DNA of 64,000 nt from an uncultured Roseovarius sp. (GTDB taxonomy: Bacteria > Pseudomonadota > Alphaproteobacteria > Rhodobacterales > Rhodobacteraceae). The DNA is taken from positions 62,001-126,000 of the forward strand of contig NZ_CAMYMD010000026.1 of the NCBI RefSeq assembly GCF_947259555.1, given 5' to 3'. A program made the position numbers and the translations under genes. The first letter of the stretch is position 1. Each line of letters opens with the position of its first letter. Below, in pieces: positions 16,771 to 25,891 of this stretch. Under the pieces are notes generated by a model that was given only the letters and a program-made list of their open reading frames with translations, was not told where the DNA came from and searched no databases.

Positions 16771-18569
16771 TGGGTCAACCTCAACTGTTTCACATTGGCC
16801 GCGATGGCGCTGAAGGCACTACCGATATTCACGTTGGTTGCGTTATAGTGATGCGCTGTGGAGGAGGCGCATTGACGAATGCGCTCGGCGGCGGATTGCT
16901 GCGACCCCATTTCGAAGGCGATCGTGTAGATGACAACACCGTTCGATTTGGTGGCTTCGCAGATGTTGGCCATGCGCGCGTCCTTGGTGGATTTGTTCAC
17001 GGAGTTGCCGATATAGTTGTTCCACGGCCCCCAGTTGCCTGTCTTGTTGCCGTAGAACCGCACCGACATCAGGCCCCATGCCTCTTCCCAGGACAAGCGC
17101 TCGCTCGAGACAAAGCCGTTCATGTTGTCATCGAAGTTGTTAAACTCATACCAGGAAACGGAGCCGCCATCGGTGATGTTTAGCATCCGGCTGTCAGACG
17201 GGCGCCGCAGATAATAGGCAGAGGACTGCTCGCCACGCGGCTCGTAGACGCATTCCAGCCAGTTCAGGTAGCAGTATTGTTCGTAATAAGATCCGTGCCA
17301 TTGCCGGCTGGGGTCGTAGATGTCGTAGGCATATGCGAAATCCTGTTCCTGGTATGTGACCTTGAACAAGTCGGAATTCGAACCTCTATAGGAATTCTCC
17401 GAGAAGAAGTAGGAATTGTCATTGGCACCGTCTCCCATCATCACGATGACCTTGAGCGTGTCGCTCTCGGTGTAGGACGCCGGCAGGTTGGTTAGCGTCG
17501 GATCGACCTCGGTATATGTGTGGATCGTGCCATCATCTCGCACTTCCTGCTTTTCCTGCTGCAACTCGCTGACGACAGGCACAAACGCAGTGTCCATCAA
17601 AGCGGCGGCCCATTTGATGCCCTCGTCGCCCGACGTACTTCCACCCGCCTTTAGCGAATCAATCTTGGCGTGAAGCTTGGACTTGTCTGTCGCGTAAGGC
17701 ATGATGCGGAAATACTCATCCGTGTAACACGACCTGTAATAGCGGTCATCGAAGCTGGTGAGCGGTGTCGATATGAGGTTGCCGAATGTCAGACCTTCGC
17801 GCGACGTGTAGATCTGCTGAGGCAACGCGGAGTTCGGGTCGACGGCGACGCTCGTGAAGTCGCTGTCGGAGAACTTGATGCAAGTCGAATAGTTGTGGGT
17901 CTGCGTTACGTTCAGCGCTTCGAACATGCTGTCGGATGGGGTCACGCCCCAACTGAACGGAATGACCGAGATGACGGCGTCACCCGGCTCTGTGCTGTCT
18001 AGGATCGACGACACGAATTCCTTGGCAGCGGGCCTGAGCGCGTCAATGCGGTCGCCCATCATCGAACCTGAAACATCGAGCACAACCGCGACTTCCAGCT
18101 TGGGAATGGTGACTTCCGCCGTTGAAGTGCCCTGCGAGTCGAGCGTGTCAACTCCGGCGAGCTTCATCAGGTATGTGTCCAACGACCGCGAGGCTCGTGC
18201 CGTCACCCTCGACGAGTTGAGGCGAATGTCGATATCGCCCTCCTGCTCATCCTCGAGATATTCGGACTGCCCGGATTTCGCAAAGTAATCCTCGACAACG
18301 TTCCGCGCGGTCTCTTCGTCGATAGCAGTGGCGCCGGCAAGCACGGCACGGTCGAGCGTCGCCTGAAGGCTGGCGCGCGACATTTCCTGACGCATCGTGT
18401 CAAGACCGATGCCACCCATGAGAAGTAACATGAAGAAAATGAAAAAGGACAGCAGGGTAATGGATCCCTCTTCATCCTTGACGAAGTTGTCGACATGACG
18501 CCGAGACGGGGCAGGCGTGCCTTCGCCCCGGCGCATCATGTCTCCTGAAATTTTGCCGTTACTAAACAT
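16767..18569 (-). CDS. TadG-like protein with von Willebrand A domain
   Basis: 600 residues. The N-terminus has DEEGSITLLSFFIFFMLLLMGGIGLDTMRQEMSRASLQATLDRAVLAGA, the Tad pseudopilin helix. From about residue 155 comes a vWA domain with the MIDAS motif DVSGSMMGDR, a later MMGDGANDNS, and a C-terminal YTIAFEMGSQQSAAERIRQCAS. TadG-type vWA proteins are thought to act in pilus assembly or adhesion at the surface. AGGTG stands five bases ahead of ATG 18569. First gene of the three-gene pilus unit. Confidence 0.87.
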   Translation of the reverse strand: MFSNGKISGDMMRRGEGTPAPSRRHVDNFVKDEEGSITLLSFFIFFMLLLMGGIGLDTMRQEMSRASLQATLDRAVLAGATAIDEETARNVVEDYFAKSGQSEYLEDEQEGDIDIRLNSSRVTARASRSLDTYLMKLAGVDTLDSQGTSTAEVTIPKLEVAVVLDVSGSMMGDRIDALRPAAKEFVSSILDSTEPGDAVISVIPFSWGVTPSDSMFEALNVTQTHNYSTCIKFSDSDFTSVAVDPNSALPQQIYTSREGLTFGNLISTPLTSFDDRYYRSCYTDEYFRIMPYATDKSKLHAKIDSLKAGGSTSGDEGIKWAAALMDTAFVPVVSELQQEKQEVRDDGTIHTYTEVDPTLTNLPASYTESDTLKVIVMMGDGANDNSYFFSENSYRGSNSDLFKVTYQEQDFAYAYDIYDPSRQWHGSYYEQYCYLNWLECVYEPRGEQSSAYYLRRPSDSRMLNITDGGSVSWYEFNNFDDNMNGFVSSERLSWEEAWGLMSVRFYGNKTGNWGPWNNYIGNSVNKSTKDARMANICEATKSNGVVIYTIAFEMGSQQSAAERIRQCASSTAHHYNATNVNIGSAFSAIAANVKQLRLTQ

Positions 18570-18896
18570 TGATACACCTCATTGTGACGTCGCGGGACAT
18601 CGGCCTCGCAATCCACCAATCGCTTTGATGCCCGTTCTCTATGGCCAAATTGTGGCGGATTTGGGCTAGAAATACAGAACTTAACCAAATAAAATCAACA
18701 ATCTAAAGCTTCATTAGGCATTGTGTGCAACCTAGCGACAAAGGCCGACTTGGCCTGTCCATACAAACGGGTTTGCCAATGTCATCGGTACGGCGGGTGG
18801 ACAAAACGATCACATGTCTTAACCATGGTCGACGTCACCGGGCCAATGTGATCGGACACTTCCGACGGGCCCCGTGCCAGAACAGGGAGAGGACGA
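18570..18896. promoter_or_regulatory. Divergent intergenic region, pilus operon / glutamate dehydrogenase
   Basis: 327 bp, AT-rich at 18650-18720. Leftward, a possible promoter is TTGATT-17-GTATTT (complement of about 18670-18698). A TTAACC at about 18681 and TTAACCAT at about 18819 resemble CtrA half-sites but lack the second half at the right spacing. GGAGAGGACG precedes the dehydrogenase start. No ORF is convincing. Confidence 0.4.
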
Positions 18897-20327
18897 ATGA
18901 ACGCCATCAAGGAACCGAGCTTTCGCGAGAGCGTGGATCTGATGTTCAACCGCGCGGTCGCACTCATGGATCTGCCCCCGGGTCTGGAGGAGAAGATCCG
19001 CGTTTGCAACGCTACCTATACTGTCCGTTTCGGGGTTCGGCTGCGCGGGCAGATCCACACCTTCACCGGCTATCGCAGCGTCCATTCCGAGCATATGGAG
19101 CCCGTCAAGGGCGGCATTCGCTATGCCATGGGGGTCAATCAGGACGAGGTCGAGGCACTCGCGGCGCTGATGACCTATAAATGCGCGCTGGTCGAGGCCC
19201 CGTTCGGGGGCTCCAAGGGGGGGCTCCGCCTCGATCCGCGCGAGTGGGAAGAGCATGAGCTCGAGATGATCACCCGCCGCTTTGCCTATGAGCTGATCAA
19301 GCGTGACCTGATCCATCCCGCACAGAACGTGCCCGCCCCCGACATGGGCACCGGCGAGCGCGAAATGGCCTGGATCGCGGATCAGTACAAGCGCATGGCC
19401 ACCACCGACATCAACTACCGCGCCTGTGTCACTGGCAAGCCGATTCACGGCGGCGGCATACAGGGCCGCACCGAGGCGACCGGGCGCGGCGTGCAATTCG
19501 CGTTGCAAGAGTTCTTTCGCCATCCAGAAGACGTGAAGGCGGCCAGCATGACCGGCACGCTAGACGGCAAGCGGGTGGTCGTTCAGGGCCTCGGCAATGT
19601 GGGCTATCACGCGGCCAAATTCCTCAGCGAGGAAGATGGCTGCAAGGTGACGGCCATCATCGAGCGTGACGGCGCATTGATCGATGAGACCGGCCTGGAT
19701 GTCGAGGCAGTGCGCAACTGGATCGCAGGACATGGCGGGGTCGATGGCTATCCGGATGGCAAATACATCAAGGACGGCAACAAGGCGCTGGAGAATGAGT
19801 GTGACATCCTGATTCCGGCTGCCATGGAGGGCGTGATCAATCTGGAGAACGCCAAAGACGTCAAGGCCGCACTTATCATCGAGGCCGCCAACGGGCCAGT
19901 GACGGCAGGTGCAGATGATATTCTGCGCCAAAAGGGTACGGTCATAATTCCGGACATGTATGCCAATGCGGGTGGTGTGACCGTGTCCTATTTCGAATGG
20001 GTCAAAAACCTCAGCCATATCCGCTTTGGCCGGATCGGGCGGCGGCAGGAAGAGGCGCGTCACCAGTTGATCGTGACCGAGTTGGAGCGCCTCAATCGCG
20101 GCATCGGCGACGCATGGGAAATGTCACCCGATTTCAAGCAGAAATACCTCAAGGGCGCGGGCGAACTGGAATTGGTGCGCTCGGGTCTTGATGACACCAT
20201 GCGCAGCGCCTACCAGTCGATGCGCGAGGTCTGGCACAGTCGGCAGGACGTGACCGATCTGCGCACGGCGGCGTATCTTGTGTCCATCGCCAAGGTCGCG
20301 GCCAGCTATCGCGCCATGGGGCTGTAA
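18897..20327 (+). CDS. gdhA: Glu/Leu/Phe/Val-type glutamate dehydrogenase
   Basis: 476 residues. It interconverts glutamate and 2-oxoglutarate plus ammonium with NAD(P). Family motifs are PVKGGIRYA, the catalytic-Lys segment APFGGSKGGLRLDP, PAPDMGTGEREMAWIADQY, and the Rossmann VVVQGLGNVGYHAAKFL, with PAAMEGVINLENA and IIPDMYANAGGVTVSYFEW further on. Coenzyme choice cannot be told with confidence. Single gene; sarcosine oxidase genes start 130 bases downstream, and sarcosine breakdown ends in glycine and one-carbon units, so a shared nitrogen-catabolic role is possible but unproven. Confidence 0.9.
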   Translation: MNAIKEPSFRESVDLMFNRAVALMDLPPGLEEKIRVCNATYTVRFGVRLRGQIHTFTGYRSVHSEHMEPVKGGIRYAMGVNQDEVEALAALMTYKCALVEAPFGGSKGGLRLDPREWEEHELEMITRRFAYELIKRDLIHPAQNVPAPDMGTGEREMAWIADQYKRMATTDINYRACVTGKPIHGGGIQGRTEATGRGVQFALQEFFRHPEDVKAASMTGTLDGKRVVVQGLGNVGYHAAKFLSEEDGCKVTAIIERDGALIDETGLDVEAVRNWIAGHGGVDGYPDGKYIKDGNKALENECDILIPAAMEGVINLENAKDVKAALIIEAANGPVTAGADDILRQKGTVIIPDMYANAGGVTVSYFEWVKNLSHIRFGRIGRRQEEARHQLIVTELERLNRGIGDAWEMSPDFKQKYLKGAGELELVRSGLDDTMRSAYQSMREVWHSRQDVTDLRTAAYLVSIAKVAASYRAMGL

Positions 20328-20457
20328 AGGGCTCTGAGGCGCGCGCGTCGCGGACTGGCCTGAAATTGGCGGGAAACATGGCAGAGCTTCGGCTCTACCA
20401 TTGCTATTCCAAGCCGAAGTTGATTCAGTCGCGGCAGGTCATGGCAAGGGGATAAAC

Positions 20458-21711
20458 ATGCGGCTTTCGGGTCTGCGGGTTCTGCGCGAGGGGCTGACCG
20501 GCAACAAAGGCTGGCAGGCGCATTGGCGCGATGCGACGCCCAAATCCGACTATGACGTGGTGATCATCGGCGGCGGCGGGCATGGCCTGTCGACCGCCTA
20601 TTACCTGGCCAAGAAACACGGGATCACCAATGTCGCGGTTCTGGAAAAGGGCTATCTCGGCGGTGGCAATGTGGGCCGCAACACCACCATTGTGCGGGCC
20701 AATTATTTCCTGCCGGGCAATTCGGAATTCTACAGCCATTCCCTGAAGCTCTGGGAGGGGCTGGAGGAGGATCTCAATTACAACGTCATGCATTCACAGC
20801 GCGGGCAGATCGTGCTGTTTCATTCCGACGGTCAGCGCGATGCGGCCGCACGGCGTGGCAACGCGATGCGCAATCAGGGCGACGATGCGGAATTGCTGAG
20901 CGTGGCGGAGCTCGAACGCATGGTGCCCTATCTCGATTACGATCAGGCGCGGTTTCCGATCTATGGCGGCCTCTTGCAGCGGCGCGCGGGCACCGCACGG
21001 CATGACGCGGTGGCCTGGGGCTATGCGCGCGGCGCGAGCGACCGGGGCGTCGACCTCATCCAGAATTGCGAGGTCACGGGGATCGACATCGAGAATGGCC
21101 GGGTGCGCGGTGTGCAGACCACGCGCGGCGCCATTCGCGCCAGGAAACTGGCCATTGTCGTCGCCGGGCGCTCGTCTCAGGTGGCGGCGATGGCGGGGAT
21201 ACGCCTGCCGATCGAGAGCCATGTGTTGCAGGCCTTTGTTACCGAGGGGCTGAAACCCTGCATCGACCACGTGATCAGCTTCGGCATGGGGCATTTCTAT
21301 ATCAGCCAGTCCGACAAGGGCGGGCTGGTGTTTGGCGGCGATCTGGACATGTATGCGTCTTATGCCGCGCGCGGCAACCTGCCGCTGGTCGAGCATGTGA
21401 TGGAGGCGGGGATGACGCTGATGCCGATGATCGGCAACGCCCGCGTGCTGCGCAGCTGGGGCGGGATCATGGACATGTCGCCCGATGGCTCACCCGTCAT
21501 GGACCATGCGGGCATCGACGGCCTCTATCTCAATTGCGGCTGGTGCTATGGCGGGTTCAAGGCGGTGCCGGGGTCGGGGGATGCGATGGCGCATCTGATC
21601 GCCACCGACCGGCCGCATCCGGCGGCCACCGGGTTTCGGCTGGACCGCTTTGCGACCGGGCGGGGGCTGATGGACGAGGAAGGCACCGGCGCGCAGCATA
21701 ACCTGCATTGA
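20458..21711 (+). CDS. soxB: Sarcosine oxidase beta subunit
   Basis: 417 residues. It carries the flavin site of heterotetrameric sarcosine oxidase, which turns sarcosine plus O2 plus THF into glycine, H2O2 and methylene-THF. The FAD Rossmann motif is DVVIIGGGGHGLSTAYYLA (about 38-56). GTARHDAVAWGYARGA contains the His to which FMN is covalently attached in characterised homologues. The C-terminal LNCGWCYGGFKAVPGSG matches the amine-oxidase end. The start at 20458 (MRLSGLRVLREGLTGNKGW) is the family N-terminus; an upstream in-frame ATG at 20401 is not supported. First gene of soxBDAG. Confidence 0.95.
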   Translation: MRLSGLRVLREGLTGNKGWQAHWRDATPKSDYDVVIIGGGGHGLSTAYYLAKKHGITNVAVLEKGYLGGGNVGRNTTIVRANYFLPGNSEFYSHSLKLWEGLEEDLNYNVMHSQRGQIVLFHSDGQRDAAARRGNAMRNQGDDAELLSVAELERMVPYLDYDQARFPIYGGLLQRRAGTARHDAVAWGYARGASDRGVDLIQNCEVTGIDIENGRVRGVQTTRGAIRARKLAIVVAGRSSQVAAMAGIRLPIESHVLQAFVTEGLKPCIDHVISFGMGHFYISQSDKGGLVFGGDLDMYASYAARGNLPLVEHVMEAGMTLMPMIGNARVLRSWGGIMDMSPDGSPVMDHAGIDGLYLNCGWCYGGFKAVPGSGDAMAHLIATDRPHPAATGFRLDRFATGRGLMDEEGTGAQHNLH

Positions 21712-21724
21712 GCGGCGTGGAGAG

Positions 21725-21766
21725 GGTGGGATTTTGAGTATTTTTGGAACGATGAAAGCGCGGGTG
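21725..21766 (+). repeat. Intergenic repeat tail between soxB and soxD
   Basis: The segment GAGTATTTTTGGAACGATGA (starting at about 21737) resembles the tail of the elements at 37956-38010 and 46620-46676, but the GC hairpin is missing here. It ends three bases before soxD begins. Confidence 0.45.
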
Positions 21767-21768
21767 CG

Positions 21769-22026
21769 ATGAGACTTGTCTGTCCGGTCTGCGGCGAACG
21801 GGATCGTCGCGAGTTCTACTATCAGGGCGCGGCGCTGGCGCAGCCCGAGGGGGAGGAGTGGGGGCCGCACTGGGACGACTACCTGCATAACCGCGACAAT
21901 CCGGCGGGTGTGACGCGCGATATGTGGCAGCATGAGCAGGGCTGCGGGGCATGGCTGATCGTGACCCGCGACACGGTGAGCCACACGGTGCTGCGCTGCG
22001 ATCTGGCAGTGGGCGCACGCGCATGA
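21769..22026 (+). CDS. soxD: Sarcosine oxidase delta subunit
   Basis: 85 residues, the usual SoxD size. It binds structural zinc in the sarcosine oxidase complex. The ligands seen in homologues are present: CPVC (Cys5, Cys8), His55 and Cys59 in WQHEQGCGAW. It sits 57 bases after soxB, and its end overlaps the soxA start by four bases, giving the usual soxBDAG order. No strong ribosome site is seen ahead of 21769. Confidence 0.92.
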   Translation: MRLVCPVCGERDRREFYYQGAALAQPEGEEWGPHWDDYLHNRDNPAGVTRDMWQHEQGCGAWLIVTRDTVSHTVLRCDLAVGARA

Positions 22027-24953
22027 GGGTTGAGGACAAGGGGCTGATCGACCGCGACCGCCCGGTCGTGTTTCATTTCGACGGGCGGGAATATCAGGGC
22101 TTTGCGGGCGATACGCTGGCCTCGGCGCTGTTGGCCAATGACGTGCGGATGGTGGCACGGTCGTTCAAGTATCACCGCCCGCGCGGCGTGATGACCGCGG
22201 GCAGCGAGGAGCCGAATGCGCTGGTCACGCTGGGATTGGGCGCGGCGCAGGAGCCGAACCTGCGCGCGACCACGGTCGAGTTGCACGAGGGGCTTTGGGC
22301 ACGCAGTCAGAACCGCTGGCCGACGCTCGGGCTTGATCTGCTGGCGGTGAATGATCTCTTTGCGCCCGTCCTCGGGGCGGGGTTCTATTACAAGACCTTC
22401 ATGTGGCCGCGCGCCTTTTGGGAGCGGATCTATGAACCGGTGATCCGCCGCGCCGCCGGTCTGGGGGCGCTTTCGGGCGACCCGGCGCAGGACCGGTATG
22501 AGCGGGCCTTTGCCCATTGCGATCTGCTGGTGATCGGCGGCGGGCCTGCCGGGCTGATGGCGGCGCGCGCGGCGGCCAAGGCCGGGGCCGACGTGATCCT
22601 TGCCGAGGAGGACACGCGGCTTGGCGGGCGGCTGCTGGCCGAGAGCGAAGAGGTCGACGGTGTGCCTGCCGTGGCGTGGGTGGAGGAGATCGTGGCCGAG
22701 TTGGCCGCCATGCCCAATGTGCGGATCATGACGCGCATGGCCGTGACCGGGGCCTATGATCAGGGCACGTATGGCGCGCTGGAACGGCTTGCCCCCGAGG
22801 TGGCCGACCGCGCCCACGCGCCAAAGGGCGCATTCTGGCGGATCGTGGCAAAGCGCACAGTTCTGGCGGCGGGGGCGCTGGAGCGGCCGGTGACCTTTGC
22901 GGGGAACGACCGGCCCGGGGTGATGATGGCGGGCGCGGTGCGGGCCTATCTCAACCGCTGGGGCGTGGTGCCGGGACGCAGCACGGTTGTGTTTGGCAAT
23001 AATGACAGCGCGCATCGCACGGCGGCGGATTTGCAGGAGGCGGGGGTCCATGTCGCGGCCCTGGTCGACTCGCGGCATTACGCGCGCTGCGATCTCGATG
23101 TGGCGTTCTATCCGGGCGCGCAGGTTTGCGGAACGGCGGGGCGGCGCGGGCTGGAGGCGGTGACGATTGCCACCGCAAAGGGCGAAACGCGCATTGCCGC
23201 CGAGTGTCTGGCGGTGTCGGGCGGGTGGAACCCGTCGGTGCATCTGGCCTGTCACATGGGCGCGCGGCCGGTGTGGGACGCGGACCGGCTGGCCTTTCTG
23301 CCGCCCGAGGGGGCCGTGCCGGGGCAGCGCGCGGCGGGCGCTGCGGCGGGGGAGTTTTCCACCCGCGCCTGTCTGGAGAGCGGATTGGCCGAGGGGCTGC
23401 GCGCGGCAAGCGATCTGGGCTTGAAGGTGCCGAAGATGAGCGTGCCGTCGGCGGGAGACGCCGCCTATGACATCTTTCCGCTGTGGCAGGTGCCGGGTAA
23501 GGGCCGCGCCTGGCTCGATTTCCAGAACGATGTGACGGTCAAGGATGTGGAGCTTGCCGCGCGGGAGAACTTTCGCTCGGTCGAGCATATGAAGCGCTAC
23601 ACGACGCAGGGCATGGCGCCCGATCAGGGCAAGAATTCGAACGTCAACGCGCTTGCCGTGCTGGCGGATGCGACCGGGCGCGGTATCCCCGAGACCGGCA
23701 CCACCACCTTTCGCCCGCCTTATGTGCCGGTGCCGATTGCGGCAATGGGGGCGGGGGCCAAGGGCAAGGGCTTTGCGCCCGAACGCCTGACCACCTCGCA
23801 TGCCGAGAGCGTGGCGCGCGGCGCGCCGATGATCGAGGCGGGGCTGTGGTATCGGCCCAGCTATTTCCCGCGCAAGAGGGAGCGGACGTGGCGGCAATCC
23901 TGCGACCGTGAGGTGACGATGGTGCGCGGATCGGTGGGCATCTGTGATGTCTCGACCCTTGGCAAGATCGACATTCAGGGCCCGGATGCGGCGCGGTTTC
24001 TGGATTTCGTCTATACCAACACGTTTTCCACGCTGCGCGAGGGCCGCGTGCGCTATGGCCTGATGCTGCGCGAGGATGGGCATGTCATGGATGACGGCAC
24101 CTGTGCGCGGCTGGGCGAGCAGCATTACCTGATGACCACCACCACGGCGGCGGCGGGGCAGGTGATGCGGCATCTGGAGTTTGTCGCGCAGGTGCTGCGG
24201 CCCGGTTGGGATCTGCGGATGGTGTCGGTGACGGAACAGTGGGCGCAGTTCGCAGTGGCGGGGACGCAGGCGCGTGACTTGCTCAATGGCCTGCTCGATG
24301 AGCCAATCGACGACGCGGGCTTTCCCTTCATGGGCTGTGGTCCGGTGAGTGTGGGGGGCGTGGCGGGGCGGTTGTTCCGGATCTCGTTCTCGGGCGAGCA
24401 TGCCTATGAAATCGCGGTGCCCGCGCGCTATGGGGCGGCGCTGTTCAAGGAATTGGTGGCAGGCGCCGAGGCCATGGGCGGCGGGGCCTACGGGATGGAG
24501 GCGCTGAATGTGTTGCGGATCGAGAAGGGCTTTATCACCCATGCCGAGATCCATGGGCGGGTGACGGCCCATGATATCGGCATGCAGGGGATGATGAGCG
24601 GCAAGAAAGAGTTTATCGGCAAACCGGCGGCGTCGCGGGTCGGGTTGCTGGACCCGGAGCGTGAGCGGCTGGTGGGGCTGAAACCCGTTGGAGCGGTGAA
24701 GGAACTTCTGCCCGGCGCGCATCTGTTTGATGAGGGGGCGGAGGCGGTCAGTGCCAACGATCAGGGCTATATCACCAGCGCCTGCTATTCGCCGACGTTG
24801 GGCCATGTGATCGGGCAGGCGTTTCTGCGGCGCGGTCCGGAGCGGATCGGCGAGCGGGTGCGGATGGTCGACCACCTGCGCGGCTCCGAGACGGTGTGCG
24901 AGGTGACGGGCGTGGTGCAGTATGACCCGGACGGAGGGCGGTTGCGTGGTTGA
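22023..24953 (+). CDS. soxA: Sarcosine oxidase alpha subunit
   Basis: 976 residues, normal for SoxA. The N-terminal part (FDGREYQGFAGDTLASALLAN...SFKYHRPRG) is the 2Fe-2S-ferredoxin-like domain without a cluster. LVIGGGPAGLMAARAAAKAGADVILAEE (about 170) binds NAD. The C-terminal ~380 residues form a GcvT/DmgdH-like folate domain that accepts the methyl carbon. The start at 22023 overlaps the soxD stop (ATGA), ruling out the longer upstream frame. A 998-codon ORF on the opposite strand is a codon-bias shadow. Confidence 0.95.
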   Translation: MRVEDKGLIDRDRPVVFHFDGREYQGFAGDTLASALLANDVRMVARSFKYHRPRGVMTAGSEEPNALVTLGLGAAQEPNLRATTVELHEGLWARSQNRWPTLGLDLLAVNDLFAPVLGAGFYYKTFMWPRAFWERIYEPVIRRAAGLGALSGDPAQDRYERAFAHCDLLVIGGGPAGLMAARAAAKAGADVILAEEDTRLGGRLLAESEEVDGVPAVAWVEEIVAELAAMPNVRIMTRMAVTGAYDQGTYGALERLAPEVADRAHAPKGAFWRIVAKRTVLAAGALERPVTFAGNDRPGVMMAGAVRAYLNRWGVVPGRSTVVFGNNDSAHRTAADLQEAGVHVAALVDSRHYARCDLDVAFYPGAQVCGTAGRRGLEAVTIATAKGETRIAAECLAVSGGWNPSVHLACHMGARPVWDADRLAFLPPEGAVPGQRAAGAAAGEFSTRACLESGLAEGLRAASDLGLKVPKMSVPSAGDAAYDIFPLWQVPGKGRAWLDFQNDVTVKDVELAARENFRSVEHMKRYTTQGMAPDQGKNSNVNALAVLADATGRGIPETGTTTFRPPYVPVPIAAMGAGAKGKGFAPERLTTSHAESVARGAPMIEAGLWYRPSYFPRKRERTWRQSCDREVTMVRGSVGICDVSTLGKIDIQGPDAARFLDFVYTNTFSTLREGRVRYGLMLREDGHVMDDGTCARLGEQHYLMTTTTAAAGQVMRHLEFVAQVLRPGWDLRMVSVTEQWAQFAVAGTQARDLLNGLLDEPIDDAGFPFMGCGPVSVGGVAGRLFRISFSGEHAYEIAVPARYGAALFKELVAGAEAMGGGAYGMEALNVLRIEKGFITHAEIHGRVTAHDIGMQGMMSGKKEFIGKPAASRVGLLDPERERLVGLKPVGAVKELLPGAHLFDEGAEAVSANDQGYITSACYSPTLGHVIGQAFLRRGPERIGERVRMVDHLRGSETVCEVTGVVQYDPDGGRLRG

Positions 24954-25533
24954 GTTGCAAGCGCAGAGCCCCGGCGCGGGGCTTTTGCCGATAGTGATCG
25001 GGGATCTGCGGCTGAACGAGGTCGCGCCGGAGCGGATGACGTCGCTGGCGCCCTACAACGGGCAGGCCGAGGCCCTATCGGAGGCGATGCAGGCGGCGCA
25101 TGGCATGGCATGGCCTGTGCCCGGACGGATGACCGGTCGCAACGGCGCGCGGGCGATGTGGTTCGGGCGCGAGACGGCGCTTTTGATCGGGCCGGAGCCT
25201 GATACGGGGCTGACTGCGCATGCAGCGCTCAGCGATCAATCCGACGCCTGGGCGGTGCTGGTGCTGGAGGGGCCGGGGGCGGCGGATGTCTTGGCGCGGC
25301 TCTGCCCGCTCGACCTGCGCGATCATGTGTTCAAGCGCGGCCATGTCGCCCGCACCGAGGTGGCGCATATGGCCGGGGCGATTGCGCGGATGGGCGCAGA
25401 CAACTGGCGGATCATGGTCTTTCGCTCGATGGCCGGGACGTTGATCCATGAGGCGGAGACGGCGATGCGACGGGTCGCGGCGCGGCGAAATTCCACGGGC
25501 GAAGGCGCTGACATCGCGCGCGATTTGCCCTAG
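24946..25533 (+). CDS. soxG: Sarcosine oxidase gamma subunit (GTG start)
   Basis: 195 residues. The gamma subunit of heterotetrameric sarcosine oxidase, a truncated T-protein-like fold (LEGPGAADVLARLCPLDLRDHVFKRGHVARTEVAHMAGAIARMG). GTG at 24946 overlaps the soxA stop by eight bases and has GGAGGG at about 24932-24937, so it is preferred over the upstream in-frame ATG at 24922, which lies deeper inside soxA. Last gene of the operon. Confidence 0.9.
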   Translation: MVELQAQSPGAGLLPIVIGDLRLNEVAPERMTSLAPYNGQAEALSEAMQAAHGMAWPVPGRMTGRNGARAMWFGRETALLIGPEPDTGLTAHAALSDQSDAWAVLVLEGPGAADVLARLCPLDLRDHVFKRGHVARTEVAHMAGAIARMGADNWRIMVFRSMAGTLIHEAETAMRRVAARRNSTGEGADIARDLP

Positions 25534-25564
25534 ATACGTCCATAGTCGAAAGGGAGAGACCGCC

Positions 25565-25852
25565 ATGCGCCTGATGTTGATTGCCGTCCTGAGCACCCTG
25601 CCGCTATCTGCGACGGCGCAGAACCCGATCTGTGCCCCCACAGGCGAGATCGTGGCGCGGGCCGTCGAGGCGCGCAAGGACGGACAAAAGGCCCCGCAGA
25701 CGATCAAGGCGATCAGCGCCGACATGACCGGCGACAGGGCCGCCTATGAGCCTGCGGTTCAGCCCTTGGTGACATGGGTCTATGAACTGGACGAGGCCGC
25801 GTTGCAGGAGGACGTCGCGGGCAGCTATGTCACGCAATGCGAGGCGCAGTAG
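25565..25852 (+). CDS. Small secreted protein of unknown function
   Basis: 95 residues. Signal peptide MRLMLIAVLSTLPLSATAQ, then a mature part with Cys near residue 22 and a Cys two residues before the end-region EAQ, possibly one disulfide. The ATG at 25565 follows GGGAGAG. Similar short exported proteins exist across Rhodobacterales; no function is assigned. It lies between soxG and dnaG and may be read from either promoter. Confidence 0.72.
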   Translation: MRLMLIAVLSTLPLSATAQNPICAPTGEIVARAVEARKDGQKAPQTIKAISADMTGDRAAYEPAVQPLVTWVYELDEAALQEDVAGSYVTQCEAQ

Positions 25853-25891
25853 ACCTCTGGACTCTGCGCGCCACGCGCCCAATATAGGGGT

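Noticed and set aside
18670..18830. CtrA binding sites (TTAACC half-sites) between the pilus operon and gdhA
   Set aside because: Only half-sites at wrong spacing; chance is likely in an AT-rich gap.
21879..24875. 998-codon minus-strand ORF opposite soxA
   Set aside because: A high-GC shadow frame: Arg/His/Pro-rich without domains; soxA on the other strand is beyond doubt.
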